DNA from: Asterias rubens
Taxonomy: Eukaryota > Echinodermata > Asteroidea > Forcipulatida > Asteriidae
Reading direction: 5' to 3'
Length of the DNA stretch: 64,000 nucleotides
Assembly: GCF_902459465.1 (NCBI RefSeq)
Contig: NC_047067.1
Coordinates: 18,475,680-18,539,679 of the forward strand
Shown: piece by piece, positions 63,496 to 64,000 of the stretch
Layout: the number at the start of each line of letters is the position of its first letter
How positions within the stretch are numbered: position 1 is the stretch's first letter
Program-made: the position numbers and the translations under genes
Notes under the pieces: model-generated
Databases searched by the model: none
The model's input: the letters and a program-made list of their open reading frames with translations, nothing else
Told to the model about the DNA's origin: nothing

Positions 63496-64000
63496 CTGTA
63501 AAAAAAAAGAAAAAATGAGGGGGGAATGTTATTTTAAAATTGCCTTTTATGCAAGCTCTTATCGCCTTTAATCAACAACTATTTACTTTTATCAGCACCA
63601 AATAAGTACCAAATATTCAATACAAATAAAATCTGCCATCATTCACAGAGATTTTTTACATAATCTTTTTTAGGATATCTAAAGTATAGACAATGTGACT
63701 CATGTTTACATTCAGACCGCCCTCTGTTGCTAAACGTTGTATACATCATTTTTCGCCAGGCAAAATGACGCCTAGTCATGGTAAGATTGCATACACTTTC
63801 CAGCTGGCTGCCAAAACACAAAGGTGTTGCCCGGCGGTTTGCGCGCGAATGGTGTTATGGTTTTCGAGTGACGTCAGAGGTCAAATCATCTATAAGCCTC
63901 AAGGTAGTTTTTATTATCCTAAAATCAGGAGAAATCCTGATATATCATGCTTGATGTTTAGTTTATTAGGAGCAACATTGTCGATCAGGGTTGGATTGAT

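Overview
The window looks like animal nuclear DNA. Genes are split into small exons with GT/AG introns, and roughly half or more of the sequence is short non-autonomous transposons, tRNA-derived SINEs, minisatellites and pieces of CR1/L2-like retrotransposons. The genes are of metazoan type: a complete Enhancer-of-zeste gene, a FLVCR transporter and a trypsin-like protease. The dominant fold-back repeats remind me of sea-star genomes, so an echinoderm, probably an asteroid, is my inference. It was not tested by any search. There is no sign of bacterial operons, ribosome binding sites or CRISPR. Layout: (1) 1-7.9 kb, + strand: the last four exons of a FLVCR1/2-type transporter gene, with repeat-filled introns. 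(2) 7.9-17.5 kb: intergenic DNA between two convergent genes, ending in a large 68-bp minisatellite. (3) 17.6-29.4 kb, - strand: an 11-exon gene for a predicted secreted 698-residue protein. Its order is signal peptide, one Ig domain, an intact trypsin-like protease, a short coiled coil, a Ser/Thr/Pro-rich linker, a small Cys-rich module and an unassigned C-terminal domain. (4) 29.4-32.2 kb: intergenic repeats. (5) 32.2-52.4 kb, - strand: all 20 coding exons of an EZH histone H3K27 methyltransferase (702 residues), with a non-coding first exon and promoter-like motifs near 53.1-53.3 kb. (6) 56.2-59.5 kb, + strand: three exons of an unrecognised 110-residue single-pass membrane protein. (7) 63.45 kb, - strand: one possible lysine-rich exon of a further gene. 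The genes do not form a functional pathway; they are ordinary neighbours. I joined each gene's exons by hand. In the EZH and protease models every splice phase closes: the EZH exons total 2109 nt and the protease exons 2097 nt, both in frame to a stop. The most unusual items are the protease architecture, three places where local tandem duplication has copied an exon edge (two in FLVCR, one in the protease), and a group of fold-back elements that insert at TTAA, with an in-window empty-site comparison. I do not see a defence system or gene cluster that would count as a wholly new biological system.
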